This document shows, piece by piece, positions 9,145 to 19,764 of a stretch of 64,000 nucleotides of DNA; position 1 is the first letter of the stretch; each line of letters starts with the position of its first letter. The position numbers and the translations under genes were made by a program. The stretch comes from Mucilaginibacter frigoritolerans (GTDB lineage: Bacteria > Bacteroidota > Bacteroidia > Sphingobacteriales > Sphingobacteriaceae): the NCBI RefSeq assembly GCF_007830615.1, contig NZ_VLLI01000005.1, positions 62,001 through 126,000 on the forward strand, in the 5' to 3' direction. The notes under the pieces are model-generated. The model was not told where the DNA came from. It did not search any database and worked only from the letters and a program-made list of their open reading frames with translations.

Positions 9145-10725
9145 TTATTCGCTTTCTTCTTCAAGGCGTTCTTCTTCCAAATCAAGCCGGTTTTCAATTA
9201 TACGGATCACATCATCATCATAACCATTCTTTCTTCTGAAGGCATGCAATTCCCGTCGCTCATGTTCAATGATCTCAATCATTACTTTCTTAAACCTGCC
9301 AATTAAGTTTCCTGGCTTTGCATCCATGAGTAGCTTCACCTTAAAATCATATAGCTCGTGTTTGTTTTTTAGCAGTGCATTATCCGTAATATCGGCAGGA
9401 TATGTTTCCCTTAACTTTTTGAGTGCCGAGTTATACAATTGCAGTTCAATTTCTAAAATTTGCTGTTCATCGGTTTTTGCGGGAATAAATTGTGGTTTTA
9501 TTTTCTTGATCAACCACGGTAATAACAGCCCTTGCCCTACAAGAGTAATAATGATAACCACAAAGGTGATGAACAAAATCATATCCCTGTTAGGAAATGA
9601 CCGGCCTCCGGGCAGTAGCAAAGGTATGGATAGTGCAGAGGCCAGTGATACTACACCACGCATTCCCATAAAGCTGCTGATTAACGGATTTCGCCAGCCG
9701 GGCCTTCTTTGAGCAACGGTTATGAAACGGCCAATAAACCTCGTAAACACAGATGAAAAAAGCCCTGAAAATAGCCTTACAAAAATCACTACCAGTGATA
9801 TTAATGAGGCAACCATTAATGACTCAGTTAATGCTCCATCTTTAACACTATGAATAATTTCAGGTAATTGTAGCCCTATCAGAAAAAACACTACCGCATT
9901 TAGTATAAAAACCAATGCCGACCAGATGGCATTTGATTTAAGACGACTGGAATGAGAAAATACAAAATGATTTTGGTAGGCGATAAATAAGCCTCCGCTA
10001 ACCACGGCCAGTACACCCGATGAGTGTAATGCCTCGGCAGTCAGGTAAATGAGATAAGGTAATACGATAGATAAAGTAATATTGAGGTTTGCAGTAGTTG
10101 GAAGCCAGCGAAAAATGGCATAAAAAATGAAACCAATAACCACGCCAATTATAATGCCTGATATAACCACCATTATAAAACCGAAAGCCGCCTCGTGCCA
10201 TACAAAATGGTTACTGATAATTGCCAATAACGCAAAGCGGAAAATGGTTAAACTGGTTGCATCATTAAGCAAGCTTTCACCTTCAAGAATGGAAGCCAGT
10301 GCCTTTGGGATTTTTACAAATTTCAAAATGGCTGATGCTGCAGCGGTATCGGGCGGTGAAATGATAGCGCCTAATAAAAAGCCCTGTGCCAGCGTAAATC
10401 CTGGGATAAGATAATAGCTCACTAAGGCTACGGAAGTAGCTGTTAATAACACATACCCCAGGGCCATTACGCTTATAATACGGCGCCAGTACCATAACGC
10501 TTTCCATGAAGTGTTTTGTGCTGCGTCATACAAAATAGGGGGTAATATGATAAGAAAAACCAGATCGGGGTTGATATGTGTATTGGGGATGCCAGGAATA
10601 AAACCTGCTATTAAGCCAGCGATTACTAAGAATATTGGATAGGCAATTTTAAGCCTTTGTGCAAGCAGTACCAGAAACGAAACGCTTAGTACTAACCCTA
10701 AGCAAAGGAGTAATATTTCATGCAT
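9145..10725 (-). CDS. CPA1-family Na+/H+ antiporter
   Basis: This 526-residue protein has about 12 hydrophobic segments within the first 400 residues. The CPA1 ion-binding helices are recognisable from GAIISPPDTAAASA and EGESLLNDATSL, the second being the classic NhaP/NHE ND motif. The C-terminal 120 residues are charged and cytoplasmic, rich in Glu/Arg (RLDLEEERLEEE), and probably regulatory. It exchanges cytoplasmic sodium or potassium for protons and supports pH and salt homeostasis. It stands alone on the minus strand. The SPPD variant replaces the more usual SPTD. Confidence 0.9.
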   Translation of the reverse strand: MHEILLLCLGLVLSVSFLVLLAQRLKIAYPIFLVIAGLIAGFIPGIPNTHINPDLVFLIILPPILYDAAQNTSWKALWYWRRIISVMALGYVLLTATSVALVSYYLIPGFTLAQGFLLGAIISPPDTAAASAILKFVKIPKALASILEGESLLNDATSLTIFRFALLAIISNHFVWHEAAFGFIMVVISGIIIGVVIGFIFYAIFRWLPTTANLNITLSIVLPYLIYLTAEALHSSGVLAVVSGGLFIAYQNHFVFSHSSRLKSNAIWSALVFILNAVVFFLIGLQLPEIIHSVKDGALTESLMVASLISLVVIFVRLFSGLFSSVFTRFIGRFITVAQRRPGWRNPLISSFMGMRGVVSLASALSIPLLLPGGRSFPNRDMILFITFVVIIITLVGQGLLLPWLIKKIKPQFIPAKTDEQQILEIELQLYNSALKKLRETYPADITDNALLKNKHELYDFKVKLLMDAKPGNLIGRFKKVMIEIIEHERRELHAFRRKNGYDDDVIRIIENRLDLEEERLEEESE

Positions 10726-11014
10726 GTTTAAAATTGCAGTTTTGATTTTAAAATTGCAAGGCTAATGGTCATTACTAATTTGTAGTATTAACAATAAAGT
10801 TTTAGAGGTTAAATTTTATTTGCCTATGTATTAAATTAGTTACAATGTTCTAATATGATAAAAAGCATGACTTTCGAAACAAAAAATACGTTAAAGGAAA
10901 AAAAGTTAATTGCTAATTTTATTGTAAATTTTTCTGAAACAAAAATTATATTTAATTGTAGTTGTACAAGTTTTTAAATTTAACCCCTGTTTTTTATCCT
11001 AAATTATTTATCCG

Positions 11015-14000
11015 ATGAAAGATGATATTTTGGAAGCGCTCTTAGAGCCCGTAACGTTTTCCACCCCAACTGATAATGAATCCCTTGATTTGAAAGAGTT
11101 GTTACGCGTGTTGTCATTGGTTAAAAACGGAAAGTTAAGCACCCGGATGCCGGTTACTCAAGCAGGAATTAACGGAAGGATTTGTGAAGTACTGAATGAT
11201 ATCATTGACATGAATGAGCGTTTAGTGGCAGAAATTTCGTCCGCAGAAAAAATTATAGGTAAAAAGGGCAACTTGTCAAAAAGAATTGAATTATTAGATG
11301 CACGAGGGGATTGGGCAGGTGGAGTAACATCGTTAAATAATTTAATATCTGATTTAACATCTCCAACACTTGAAATTGCAGGGATGATTAATTCGGTAGC
11401 CAATGGCGATTTGTCCAAACATATTCCGCTTGAAATTAGCGGACATCCGTTAAAGGGCGAATTTTTGCGTATTGCAAAAGAATCCAACCAGATGCTTTCC
11501 AAGCTTCAATTATTTTCGATGGAAGTAACACGGGTAGCCAGACAGGTGGGTTCTGAAGGGAAATTGGGTGAACAAGCGCGTATAAAAGGCGTTGCAGGTG
11601 TATGGGCAGAGTTAACAGATTCGGTAAACCAAATGGCAGGTAACCTTACAGCCCAGGTGCGAAATGTAGCAGCGGTGACCACCGCGGTTGCAAAAGGTGA
11701 CCTTTCCCGGAAAATTACGGTAGAAGCCAAAGGGGAAATACTCGAATTAAAAAATACCATCAATACAATGGTGGATCAGCTGAATTCATTTTCATCAGAA
11801 GTAACGCGTGTGGCGCTCGAAGTGGGTACGGAAGGAAAGCTGGGCGGGCAGGCAAAAGTACCCGGTGTTGCAGGTACATGGAAGGATTTAACAGATTCGG
11901 TAAACCGTATGGCGGGTAACCTTACCTCGCAGGTGAGAAATATAGCCGGTGTAACAACAGCAGTAGCAAATGGTGACCTTTCCAAAAAAATTACAGTAGA
12001 CGTAAAAGGGGAGATGCTGGAATTGAAAAAGACCATCAATACAATGGTGGATCAGCTGAACTCTTTTGCATCAGAAGTAACGCGTGTGGCACTTGAAGTA
12101 GGTACAGAAGGTAAATTAGGAGGCCAGGCCAGGGTAAAAGGAGTAGGTGGGGTATGGAAAGATCTGACAGATTCTGTAAATCAGATGGGTAGTAACCTTA
12201 CCGATCAGGTACGAAATATAGCCTGGGTTACCACTGCAGTAGCAAAAGGAGATTTATCAAGAAAGATTACAGTAGATGCCAAGGGCGAGCTTTTGGAGCT
12301 GAAAAATACGATCAATACGATGGTGGATCAGCTAAACTCTTTCTCATTTGAGGTTACACGTGTGGCTCGTGAGGTGGGTTCAGAAGGGCAGTTGGGTGGC
12401 CAGGCTAATGTGCCGGGTGTAGGTGGTACATGGAAAGATTTAACAGATTCGGTAAACCAAATGGCCGGTAACTTAACCGGACAGGTGCGTAACATAGCAG
12501 AAGTAACCACTGCGGTGGCAAAAGGTGATTTATCCAAAAAGATTACGGTTGACGTACAGGGAGAAATGCTTGAGCTTAAGATCACCATTAATACGATGGT
12601 GGATCAACTGAACTCCTTCGGATCGGAAGTAACACGTGTGGCCCGTGAGGTGGGCTCTGAAGGGCAATTAGGTGGTCAGGCGAACGTGCCAGGAGTAGGT
12701 GGTACCTGGAAAGATTTGACAGATTCTGTAAATAAAATGGCGGATAACCTTACCTCGCAGGTAAGAAATATTGCGGAGGTAACCACCGCGGTGGCAAAAG
12801 GTGACCTTTCGCGTAAAATTACAGTAAATGCAAAAGGTGAGTTATTGGAGCTGAAGGATACTATCAATACTATGGTGGATCAGCTCCGTGGCTTCGCATC
12901 AGAGGTAACGCGTGTGGCCCGTGAGGTGGGTTCAGAAGGGCAGTTGGGCGGTCAGGCTAACGTACCGGGTGTGGATGGTACCTGGAAAGATTTAACTGAC
13001 TCGGTAAACAAGATGGCCGGTAACCTTACCGCACAATTGAGAAATATTGCTGATGTATCCATCGCGATAGCAAATGGAGACTTATCTAAAAAGATCACGG
13101 TAGACGTGCGGGGAGAGATTCTTCAGTTAAAGGAAACCATCAATACCATGGTGGATCAGCTTCGCGGATTTGCATCAGAAGTAACGCGAGTGGCCCGTGA
13201 GGTGGGTACCGACGGTAATCTTGGTGGACAGGCCTTTGTGCCGGGTGTTGCGGGTACCTGGAAAGATTTAACGGACTCGGTAAACCAGATGTCGAGTAAC
13301 TTAACCTCACAGGTACGTAATATTGCCGAAGTAACCAAGGCGGTGGCTAGCGGTGACCTTTCCAAAACGGTAATCATCGACGTAAAGGGTGAAATTATGG
13401 ATTTAAAGAACACCATTAACACAATGGTGGATCAGCTGAACTCCTTTGCATCAGAAGTAACGCGTGTGGCCCGTGAGGTGGGTACCGAAGGAAAATTGGG
13501 TGGCCAGGCGCATGTAAAAGGTGTGGGTGGTACCTGGAAGGATTTAACGGACTCGGTAAACCAGATGGCATCCAACTTAACCGGTCAGATCCGTGGTATT
13601 GCGAAGGTGGCAACCGGTATTGCTAAAGGGAACTTAAAACAGCGCCTATCTATCAATGCCTTGGGTGAAGTGGCGCAGCTTACAGATACCATTAATGAGA
13701 TGATTGATACCCTGGCGGTATTCGCAGACGAAGTAACCACAGTTGCGCGTGAGGTGGGTGTACAGGGACGCTTGGGTGGGCAAGCAAGTGTGCCGGGTGC
13801 ATCTGGAACCTGGAAAGACTTAACAGAGAACGTAAATCAGCTGGCACAGAATTTAACGGTGCAGGTGCGTTCTATCTCCGAAGTAGCATCCGCAGTAACC
13901 AAGGGTGACTTAACCCGGACTATCCGTGTGGATGCCAAGGGCGAGTTAGAGGCTTTGAAAGATACCATTAACCAGATGATTGCCAATTTGAAGGGTACTA

Positions 14001-16672
14001 CCCTCAGAAATCATGAGCAGGATTGGTTAAAATCAAACCTTGCAAAATTTGCCCAGATGTTGCAGGGGCAAAGGGATAGAAATGCGGTGGCAAATAAAGT
14101 TCTTTCGGAATTGGCCGAATTGGTAAACGCCCGTTATGGTGCATTTTACATTTTGGAACAGCGGGAATTTGCAGATGAGCCTACGCTTAAACTATTTGCC
14201 GGCTATGCCCAAAAGAATCGTAAATTAATTAACCAGGAATTTGAATTAAGTGAAGGTTTGGTGGGGCAATGCGCAAAGGATAAAGAGCGGATCCGTTTAT
14301 CGAATGTTCCGGCAGAGTATCTTCAGATAAGTTCCGGTATTGGCAGCGCTGCGCCTATTGACCTGGTTATTTTGCCGGTGTTATTTGAAAACAATGTAAA
14401 AGCGGTAATTGAGCTTGCTTCATTTGATAATTTTAGCGACACACACATTGACTTTCTGGATCAGCTAACAGAAAGTATTGGTATTGTATTGAACAATATT
14501 GAAACCAATACCCGTACAGAGGAACTTCTGAAGCAATCACAATCACTTGCTGGTGAGTTATCTGCTCAACAGGAAGAACTAAGAAGGGCTAATGATGAGT
14601 TGCATGATAAAGGACGTTCATTAGAGGAAAAGGCTGAGCAGCTTACGCTAACATCTAAATATAAATCAGAGTTCCTGGCAAATATGTCGCACGAGTTAAG
14701 AACTCCGCTTAATAGCTTATTGATTCTGGCACAACAGCTTTTTGAAAACCCGGAAGGGAATTTGACCGAAAAACAGCGAATGTTTGCTAAAACAATTCAT
14801 TCATGTGGGGATGACCTGATCCAGTTGATTAATGATATTCTTGATCTTTCGAAAATAGAATCGGGAGTGATTTTTGCAGATGTAATGCCTGTTAACTTTA
14901 AGGAGATTGCTTCGTTCGCTGAATCAACATTTAAACCGATATCAGAAGCCAAGAATCTTAAATTTGAGATAGACATTGAAGAAGGGCTGCCGGAAATGCT
15001 GGAGACCGACATGCAACGCTTAAACCAAATCTTAAAGAACCTTTTATCTAACGCATTTAAATTTACTGAAAAGGGCGGGGTACGGCTTGAAATATTCAGA
15101 CCAAGTTTAAAACATGAAAATCCTTTAGCCAATGCTGAATCAGTGATTGCCTTTTCAATTATTGATACTGGTATAGGTATTTCAAAAAACACACAGGGAA
15201 TAATATTTGAAGCATTTCAACAAGCAGAAGGTTCAACAAGCCGTAAATATGGGGGCACAGGTTTGGGCCTATCAATCAGTAAGGGTTTTGCAGAACTTTT
15301 GGGAGGTACAATAACTGTAGGCAGCGAATTAGGTAAAGGTAGTGTATTTACTTTATTCCTTCCATTAAAGTATAATGAGGGTACAAAATTAACTGTTAAT
15401 AATCCGGTAAAAGAAAACCTTCCGGCCCAGCATTCCAGAACCAATTTGCTGGATACAACGGAGTTAATGATAGATGATGATCGTCATAATATCTCGGCCG
15501 AGGACAAGGTTTTACTGGTTATTGAAGATGACCTGAGGTTTACCAAAATAGTTGTTGATAAGGCACATGATTTTGGTTTGAAAGTACTGGTGGCTATTAG
15601 TTATTTAGAGATTTTTGAAAGCATCCAGAAATACGACCCGATAGCGATCACGCTGGATGTTAATATGCCCGAATCAAATGGCTGGAAAATAATTAAGCTG
15701 TTAAAAGCTGATATTAATTTCAGACATATCCCAATTCATATCATTTCAGGTGAAGACAGCAAGCTGATGGCAGTGAAGTTAGGTGCCAAAAGTTTTAATC
15801 TGAAACCGCTTTCTAATAATTCGCTGGATGACTTAATTTCTGGGATTGTTCATTTTAGTGAGCAAATAAAAAAGAAATTACTGATTATAGAAGATAATGA
15901 AAATGAACTGGAGTTGCTTACCAGGATGCTGGCTGGGGATGGGATTGAAGTATTATCTGCTAATACAGCTAAAAAAGGGTTAGCTCTATTAAAGAAAGAA
16001 GCATTTGATTGCATTATTTTGGATTTTGTTTTGCCTGATGCTAATGGGCTTGACCTGCTTAACCGGATAAATGCACTGAAGAAGCCCCAAACAACCATTA
16101 TCTTGCATTCGGCCCGTGACTTTACACAAAACGAATTGATTTTATTAAAGCGGCTTAATCATAAAATTATAACTAAAACATCAACCTCACATGCCTATCT
16201 TTTAGAGGAAATATTGAACTTACTACATATTCATAAACGTTTTATAAGTGCAGAAAACTTGAATCTGATAGGAAGTATAAATACCAGTAGTGACGTTTTG
16301 GAAGGTAAAAAAGTGCTGGTTGTTGATGATGATGTGCGTAATTTATTTGCCTTAACTGCGGTATTTGAACGCTCAAATATAGAAGTGATAACTGCTGAAA
16401 GTGGTAGGGAAGCGCTTGAATTGCTAAATAGCGATAAAAAAATAGACATTGTATTAATGGATATCATGATGCCCGAAATGGACGGCTATGAAACTATCCA
16501 GATAATAAGGAAAGAGCCGAAACATAAATATTTGCCAATTATTGCGGTTACTGCAAAGGCAATGATTGGTGACCGTCAAAAATGTATATCTTCGGGTGCA
16601 TCTGATTATATTACAAAACCGGTTAAAACGGATCAATTGCTGTCATTAATGCGGGTGTGGTTAATCAAATAA
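11015..16672 (+). CDS. Poly-HAMP hybrid histidine kinase with GAF and three receiver domains
   Basis: This 1885-residue protein has no transmembrane segment and so should be cytoplasmic. Residues 1-169 hold two divergent HAMP-like segments. Residues 170-997 are nine tandem 92-residue HAMP repeats ([10 protein letters not shown]...[11 protein letters not shown]...INTMVDQL). A GAF domain follows (about 1015-1165), then a Gln/Glu-rich coiled coil, HisKA with H1226 in [11 protein letters not shown], HATPase with NLLSNAFKF and [12 protein letters not shown], and three receivers starting near residues 1498, 1620 and 1765. Each receiver keeps its aspartate ([24 protein letters not shown]). The middle receiver has KT instead of KP after its conserved lysine. 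The architecture recalls fungal group III (Nik1) osmosensing kinases. The next gene, 32 bp downstream, is a REC-kinase and probably part of the same relay. Confidence 0.93.
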   Translation: MKDDILEALLEPVTFSTPTDNESLDLKELLRVLSLVKNGKLSTRMPVTQAGINGRICEVLNDIIDMNERLVAEISSAEKIIGKKGNLSKRIELLDARGDWAGGVTSLNNLISDLTSPTLEIAGMINSVANGDLSKHIPLEISGHPLKGEFLRIAKESNQMLSKLQLFSMEVTRVARQVGSEGKLGEQARIKGVAGVWAELTDSVNQMAGNLTAQVRNVAAVTTAVAKGDLSRKITVEAKGEILELKNTINTMVDQLNSFSSEVTRVALEVGTEGKLGGQAKVPGVAGTWKDLTDSVNRMAGNLTSQVRNIAGVTTAVANGDLSKKITVDVKGEMLELKKTINTMVDQLNSFASEVTRVALEVGTEGKLGGQARVKGVGGVWKDLTDSVNQMGSNLTDQVRNIAWVTTAVAKGDLSRKITVDAKGELLELKNTINTMVDQLNSFSFEVTRVAREVGSEGQLGGQANVPGVGGTWKDLTDSVNQMAGNLTGQVRNIAEVTTAVAKGDLSKKITVDVQGEMLELKITINTMVDQLNSFGSEVTRVAREVGSEGQLGGQANVPGVGGTWKDLTDSVNKMADNLTSQVRNIAEVTTAVAKGDLSRKITVNAKGELLELKDTINTMVDQLRGFASEVTRVAREVGSEGQLGGQANVPGVDGTWKDLTDSVNKMAGNLTAQLRNIADVSIAIANGDLSKKITVDVRGEILQLKETINTMVDQLRGFASEVTRVAREVGTDGNLGGQAFVPGVAGTWKDLTDSVNQMSSNLTSQVRNIAEVTKAVASGDLSKTVIIDVKGEIMDLKNTINTMVDQLNSFASEVTRVAREVGTEGKLGGQAHVKGVGGTWKDLTDSVNQMASNLTGQIRGIAKVATGIAKGNLKQRLSINALGEVAQLTDTINEMIDTLAVFADEVTTVAREVGVQGRLGGQASVPGASGTWKDLTENVNQLAQNLTVQVRSISEVASAVTKGDLTRTIRVDAKGELEALKDTINQMIANLKGTTLRNHEQDWLKSNLAKFAQMLQGQRDRNAVANKVLSELAELVNARYGAFYILEQREFADEPTLKLFAGYAQKNRKLINQEFELSEGLVGQCAKDKERIRLSNVPAEYLQISSGIGSAAPIDLVILPVLFENNVKAVIELASFDNFSDTHIDFLDQLTESIGIVLNNIETNTRTEELLKQSQSLAGELSAQQEELRRANDELHDKGRSLEEKAEQLTLTSKYKSEFLANMSHELRTPLNSLLILAQQLFENPEGNLTEKQRMFAKTIHSCGDDLIQLINDILDLSKIESGVIFADVMPVNFKEIASFAESTFKPISEAKNLKFEIDIEEGLPEMLETDMQRLNQILKNLLSNAFKFTEKGGVRLEIFRPSLKHENPLANAESVIAFSIIDTGIGISKNTQGIIFEAFQQAEGSTSRKYGGTGLGLSISKGFAELLGGTITVGSELGKGSVFTLFLPLKYNEGTKLTVNNPVKENLPAQHSRTNLLDTTELMIDDDRHNISAEDKVLLVIEDDLRFTKIVVDKAHDFGLKVLVAISYLEIFESIQKYDPIAITLDVNMPESNGWKIIKLLKADINFRHIPIHIISGEDSKLMAVKLGAKSFNLKPLSNNSLDDLISGIVHFSEQIKKKLLIIEDNENELELLTRMLAGDGIEVLSANTAKKGLALLKKEAFDCIILDFVLPDANGLDLLNRINALKKPQTTIILHSARDFTQNELILLKRLNHKIITKTSTSHAYLLEEILNLLHIHKRFISAENLNLIGSINTSSDVLEGKKVLVVDDDVRNLFALTAVFERSNIEVITAESGREALELLNSDKKIDIVLMDIMMPEMDGYETIQIIRKEPKHKYLPIIAVTAKAMIGDRQKCISSGASDYITKPVKTDQLLSLMRVWLIK
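11522..14005 (+). repeat. Nine tandem 276-bp HAMP-coding repeats
   Basis: The stretch encodes nine copies of a 92-residue unit with no spacer, residues 170-997 of the poly-HAMP kinase. Units 4-6 are nearly identical in protein over their first 35 residues, and units 8-9 are the most diverged. In units 1-6 the HAMP core alternates: odd units read SRKITVxAKGE and even units [11 protein letters not shown], a two-unit (552-bp) super-period. Unit gain or loss would keep the reading frame. Confidence 0.92.
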
Positions 16673-16704
16673 ATATTGTCAAAAAATGATATCCAGGTTC
16701 AAAA

Positions 16705-17937
16705 ATGGTTGCTGATATTCCTATTAAGATTTTGCTGGTTGACGATAACGAGAACAATCTTATGTCGATGGAACTGGTGTTGGAGAGTGATGATTACTCT
16801 TTTTTTAAGGCAACGTCAGGAAGGGAAGCATTGCGCATTTTATTAAAAGAAGAGGAATTTTCACTGATATTATTGGATGTTAAAATGCCAATAATGGATG
16901 GTTATGAAACTGCAGAGCTTATTTATGAAAGAGACAAGCTTAAAGGCATCCCTATCATTTTTATTACCGCTCATGACTATGAGGAAGAAGCCATGTTTAA
17001 AGGCTATAAGGCTGGTGCTGTTGATTTTATCAGAAAACCTTTTAAACCCGAGATATTAAGATCAAAAGTTGCTGTTTTTGTTGAACTGTACAAAAAAAAC
17101 AGGCTTTTAAGGAAGCAGGAAGAAAGGCTTCAACTAATAAATAATGATCTGACACTATCCAACCAGGAACTGGAGCAACGGGTTTTAGAACGGACAATTG
17201 AGTTGGAGAATTTAAACAAAGAATTGACTGAGTTAAATTTATCCAAGGATAAATTCTTGTCTGTTATATCTCATGATTTAAGAAATCCTTTAACTTCATT
17301 GCTTATTTCATCCAACAACCTGTACACTAATTTAGAAAATATCGGTCCAAAAGAAATAACCATGTTTGCAGGCATTATTCATCGTACCTCCAATAAAATA
17401 TTGGAACAGTTGAATGAGTTGGTTGAATGGGCAAAAAAGCAGCGCGAAAAAACAAATTTTAATCCGGAAAACTTTCAGCTGCTTAAGGGAATAAACCAAT
17501 CTTTTGAATTGATAAGGCCAAATGCTGTGCAGAAATCCATCACTATTAAAACAGAAATTGATGAGGATATTTATATAAGTGCAGATCCGCCAATGTTCAG
17601 ATCAATTATACAGAATTTGGTTACTAATTCTATAAAATTTACTCCTCATGGAGGGGTAATAAATTGTATGGCAAAATCTGTTGGTTCAATGATTGAAATT
17701 TGTATACAGGATCACGGTGTTGGGATGTCTGAGGAAACCAAGACCAATCTTTTGAGTAATAATACTTATGTGTCAGAAACAGGAACTGATAAAGAGCAGG
17801 GGAGTGGTTTAGGCTTATTTTTGGTTAAAGAATTTATAACCCAGCATGGCGGAGCGGTAACCATAGATAGTGAGCTTGGAAAAGGCACCTCGTTTTTCTT
17901 TACTATGCCCAGAGTGGAGACTTATATTACACATTAA
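16705..17937 (+). CDS. Response regulator-histidine kinase hybrid (REC-coiled coil-HisKA-HATPase)
   Basis: This 410-residue soluble protein starts with a receiver domain (phospho-acceptor D58 in LLDVKMPIMDG, K111 in FIRKPF). A coiled coil of about 55 residues follows (LRKQEERLQLINNDL...LNKELTELN), then HisKA with H190 in VISHDLRNPLTS and HATPase with QNLVTNSIKF, DHGVGMSEE and GSGLGLFLVKEF. It lacks a DNA-binding domain and a transmembrane sensor, so input is probably phosphotransfer to its receiver. It begins 32 bp after the poly-HAMP kinase, and the two are likely co-transcribed with a shared terminator at 17953. This suggests a multi-step relay between them. Confidence 0.92.
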   Translation: MVADIPIKILLVDDNENNLMSMELVLESDDYSFFKATSGREALRILLKEEEFSLILLDVKMPIMDGYETAELIYERDKLKGIPIIFITAHDYEEEAMFKGYKAGAVDFIRKPFKPEILRSKVAVFVELYKKNRLLRKQEERLQLINNDLTLSNQELEQRVLERTIELENLNKELTELNLSKDKFLSVISHDLRNPLTSLLISSNNLYTNLENIGPKEITMFAGIIHRTSNKILEQLNELVEWAKKQREKTNFNPENFQLLKGINQSFELIRPNAVQKSITIKTEIDEDIYISADPPMFRSIIQNLVTNSIKFTPHGGVINCMAKSVGSMIEICIQDHGVGMSEETKTNLLSNNTYVSETGTDKEQGSGLGLFLVKEFITQHGGAVTIDSELGKGTSFFFTMPRVETYITH

Positions 17938-17952
17938 GGTATAGGACTAACA

Positions 17953-18001
17953 CCCCATAAAAAAACGGGATGGTCAAAGACCATCCCGTTTTTTTATGGG
18001 G
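17953..18001. terminator. Strong bidirectional terminator
   Basis: Perfect 23-bp arms flank an AAA loop, with a GC-rich core (CGGGATGGTC) bordered by seven A on one side and seven T on the other. It separates the converging REC-kinase gene (ends 17937) from the Gly/Tyr-rich secreted protein gene (ends 18016). Confidence 0.93.
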
Positions 18002-18015
18002 TATAGAAAATTCTA

Positions 18016-19050
18016 TTAATTCCCTGGTTCGTCTGAAGGAGTACCTACAATTTTATAAACCTTGTTGCCATTATTATCTGTAGTTATTTGATAATAATAA
18101 TCATCAGGCGATACATAGAAAGTCTCACCATTGATTTTTATTTTCCTTGAATCTTGTGGTAACTCATTATACACATCCCCAATTTGCGGAGCTTGCTGAG
18201 GTGCTGCACTTACGTTATTTCCGTTTGGTTGTCCGTTAGCTCCATTACCTGTGTCTAAACGTCCGTCTTTACCGGCTATTACATAAGTGGTAGAACCATC
18301 ATCTTTGGTTACGGGTTGATAATACACTCCATTCAATTCGTAATATTGCTGCCCGTCAATTGTGATTGGCTGAGCGTTATTTGGTAAAGTAGTTATTTCG
18401 GCGCCCAATGGTGGCTCAACTACAGTATACTGGCTATTGTTGTATTGGTAGTAGAAACCGTTACTGTAATAATATTGTGCGTCGCCCCAATAAAACGGAT
18501 AATAGCCATAAGGTAAATAACCTATACTGAAGCCAAGTCGTGGCCAGTAAAGGCTTGCATAGAAGCCACCGCCCCAATAGAAACCACCACGACCTCCCCA
18601 CCAGCCGCGTGCACCCCAGTAATGAGGTCCATAATAACCGCGGCCACCATAATAACCACGACCGCCATAATAACTGCGACCGCCATAATATCTTCCTCCG
18701 GCATAGTGGCCAGCATAGCCACCGTGTGCAACTACTCCTGTACGTACACCGACACCGCCACGAACACCAACTGCACCGCGAAAGCCATTAGTTACTGCAG
18801 CATGTCCGGCTGTGCCTCTAAATCCGCCATTGGTTCGCGGGGCAAATGAGCGTGATGGAGCTGCTGACATTGAACGGCCACCGCCGCTAAAGTGACCGCC
18901 GCCACCGCCAGAAAAATGACCTCCGCCACCGCCAGAATGACCTCCGCCACCACCGTGACCTCCACGCTGAGCGTTAGCAGGAATAACTAAAAACAGACAC
19001 ATTAGTCCGCTTAGTGATGTTAGAATTAAATATTTAAATGCCCTTTTCAT
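18016..19050 (-). CDS. Secreted Gly/His/Tyr-rich protein with DUF6515-like C-terminus
   Basis: This 344-residue protein has a signal peptide (cut after PANAQ, about residue 28). Low-complexity Gly/His and Gly/Ser blocks follow (about 29-65), then a Tyr/Gly/Arg region with repeated YYGGR units (about 115-160). The C-terminal half holds two related segments, each with a LPNNAQPITIDGQQYYELNG-like pattern (about residues 218-250 and 290-330), which resembles DUF6515. It probably sits at the outer surface or in the periplasm as a structural or matrix protein; no catalytic motif is visible. It stands alone between two terminator/intergenic regions. Confidence 0.8.
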   Translation of the reverse strand: MKRAFKYLILTSLSGLMCLFLVIPANAQRGGHGGGGGHSGGGGGHFSGGGGGHFSGGGRSMSAAPSRSFAPRTNGGFRGTAGHAAVTNGFRGAVGVRGGVGVRTGVVAHGGYAGHYAGGRYYGGRSYYGGRGYYGGRGYYGPHYWGARGWWGGRGGFYWGGGFYASLYWPRLGFSIGYLPYGYYPFYWGDAQYYYSNGFYYQYNNSQYTVVEPPLGAEITTLPNNAQPITIDGQQYYELNGVYYQPVTKDDGSTTYVIAGKDGRLDTGNGANGQPNGNNVSAAPQQAPQIGDVYNELPQDSRKIKINGETFYVSPDDYYYQITTDNNGNKVYKIVGTPSDEPGN

Positions 19051-19217
19051 GATTTGTAATTTATACAGCTTTTTAGCTTGTTATTTTATAGACTTAATAA
19101 ATAGTCAACGGTTTAATGTTGCAAAATAATTATTTTAATATTTTTAATTGTGAAGTTATAGTCATTTAATTCAAATGAATTTATCGTATGGTTTCCTTGT
19201 AAAATAGCTTAAATTTA

Positions 19218-19225
19218 TACCTTAG
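19218..19225 (+). promoter_or_regulatory. Probable -7 element (TACCTTAG)
   Basis: TACCTTAG matches the Bacteroidota -7 consensus TAnnTTTG at all but one position and lies 45 bp upstream of the MazG-like gene start. No clear -33 partner was assigned. Confidence 0.35.
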
Positions 19226-19269
19226 CGTCATCACAAATTGCAGTAAATACAACTAATATCTAACAAAAA

Positions 19270-19746
19270 ATGATCATAAAAGACACTAATGCACTGAATC
19301 AGGTAGTTGAGTTTCATACTACTTTTAAACATCCGGTTATTGAAAAACCGGCTATTCCATCAAAAGAAAGATGCGAACTGAGGGTTTCTCTTTTGGCTGA
19401 AGAGTTAAAAGAACTACAGCAAGCCATTGATGATAATAACCTGGTTGAAATTGCCGATGCATTGTGCGATCTGCAATATGTACTTTCGGGCGCTATTTTA
19501 GAGTTTGGCCTTGGCGAAAAATTCAAAGAACTATTTGATGAGGTTCACCGCTCCAACATGAGTAAAGCATGTAAAACAGTTGAAGAAGCTAATCTCACTA
19601 TCAATCATTACAAAAACACTGCCAATACAACATCATACCATAAGGAAATTGATGGCCTGTTCCTGGTTTATCGTACGGCGGATAATAAAACGTTAAAGTC
19701 TGTTAATTATTCTCCGGCAGATTTAGGCGGAATATTGGAGGCTTAA
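19270..19746 (+). CDS. MazG-like nucleoside triphosphate pyrophosphohydrolase
   Basis: This 158-residue protein carries the all-alpha NTP pyrophosphatase signature: E44-E45-x-x-E48 in LLAEELKEL and E60-x-x-D63 in EIADALCDLQYV, the magnesium-binding acidic set. The family hydrolyses (d)NTPs or phosphoribosyl-ATP-like substrates to monophosphate and pyrophosphate. The C-terminal 50 residues (YHKEIDGLFLVYRTADNKTL) resemble the extra segment of MazG-like proteins of this size in Bacteroidota. It is a single gene with its own terminator overlapping the stop codon. The exact substrate, such as a damaged nucleotide, is not deducible. Confidence 0.83.
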   Translation: MIIKDTNALNQVVEFHTTFKHPVIEKPAIPSKERCELRVSLLAEELKELQQAIDDNNLVEIADALCDLQYVLSGAILEFGLGEKFKELFDEVHRSNMSKACKTVEEANLTINHYKNTANTTSYHKEIDGLFLVYRTADNKTLKSVNYSPADLGGILEA

Positions 19747-19759
19747 TACCTCCAATATT
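19731..19759. terminator. Bidirectional hairpin spanning a stop codon
   Basis: Perfect 11-bp arms (AATATTGGAGG and CCTCCAATATT) enclose a CTTAATA loop that contains the end of the MazG-like gene. It lies between converging genes. Confidence 0.75.
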
Positions 19760-19764
19760 TATAG

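Noticed and set aside
9112..9712. Plus-strand ORFs opposite the antiporter gene
   Set aside because: They lie within the coding strand's complement and carry no family motif; the minus-strand antiporter is clear.
11506..13613. Series of antisense ORFs of 63-88 codons opposite the poly-HAMP repeats
   Set aside because: They recur once per repeat as mirror images of the coding strand and have no independent gene-like features.
11522..14005. Possible CRISPR or satellite array
   Set aside because: The units are contiguous 276-bp protein-coding repeats without spacers and code for HAMP domains.
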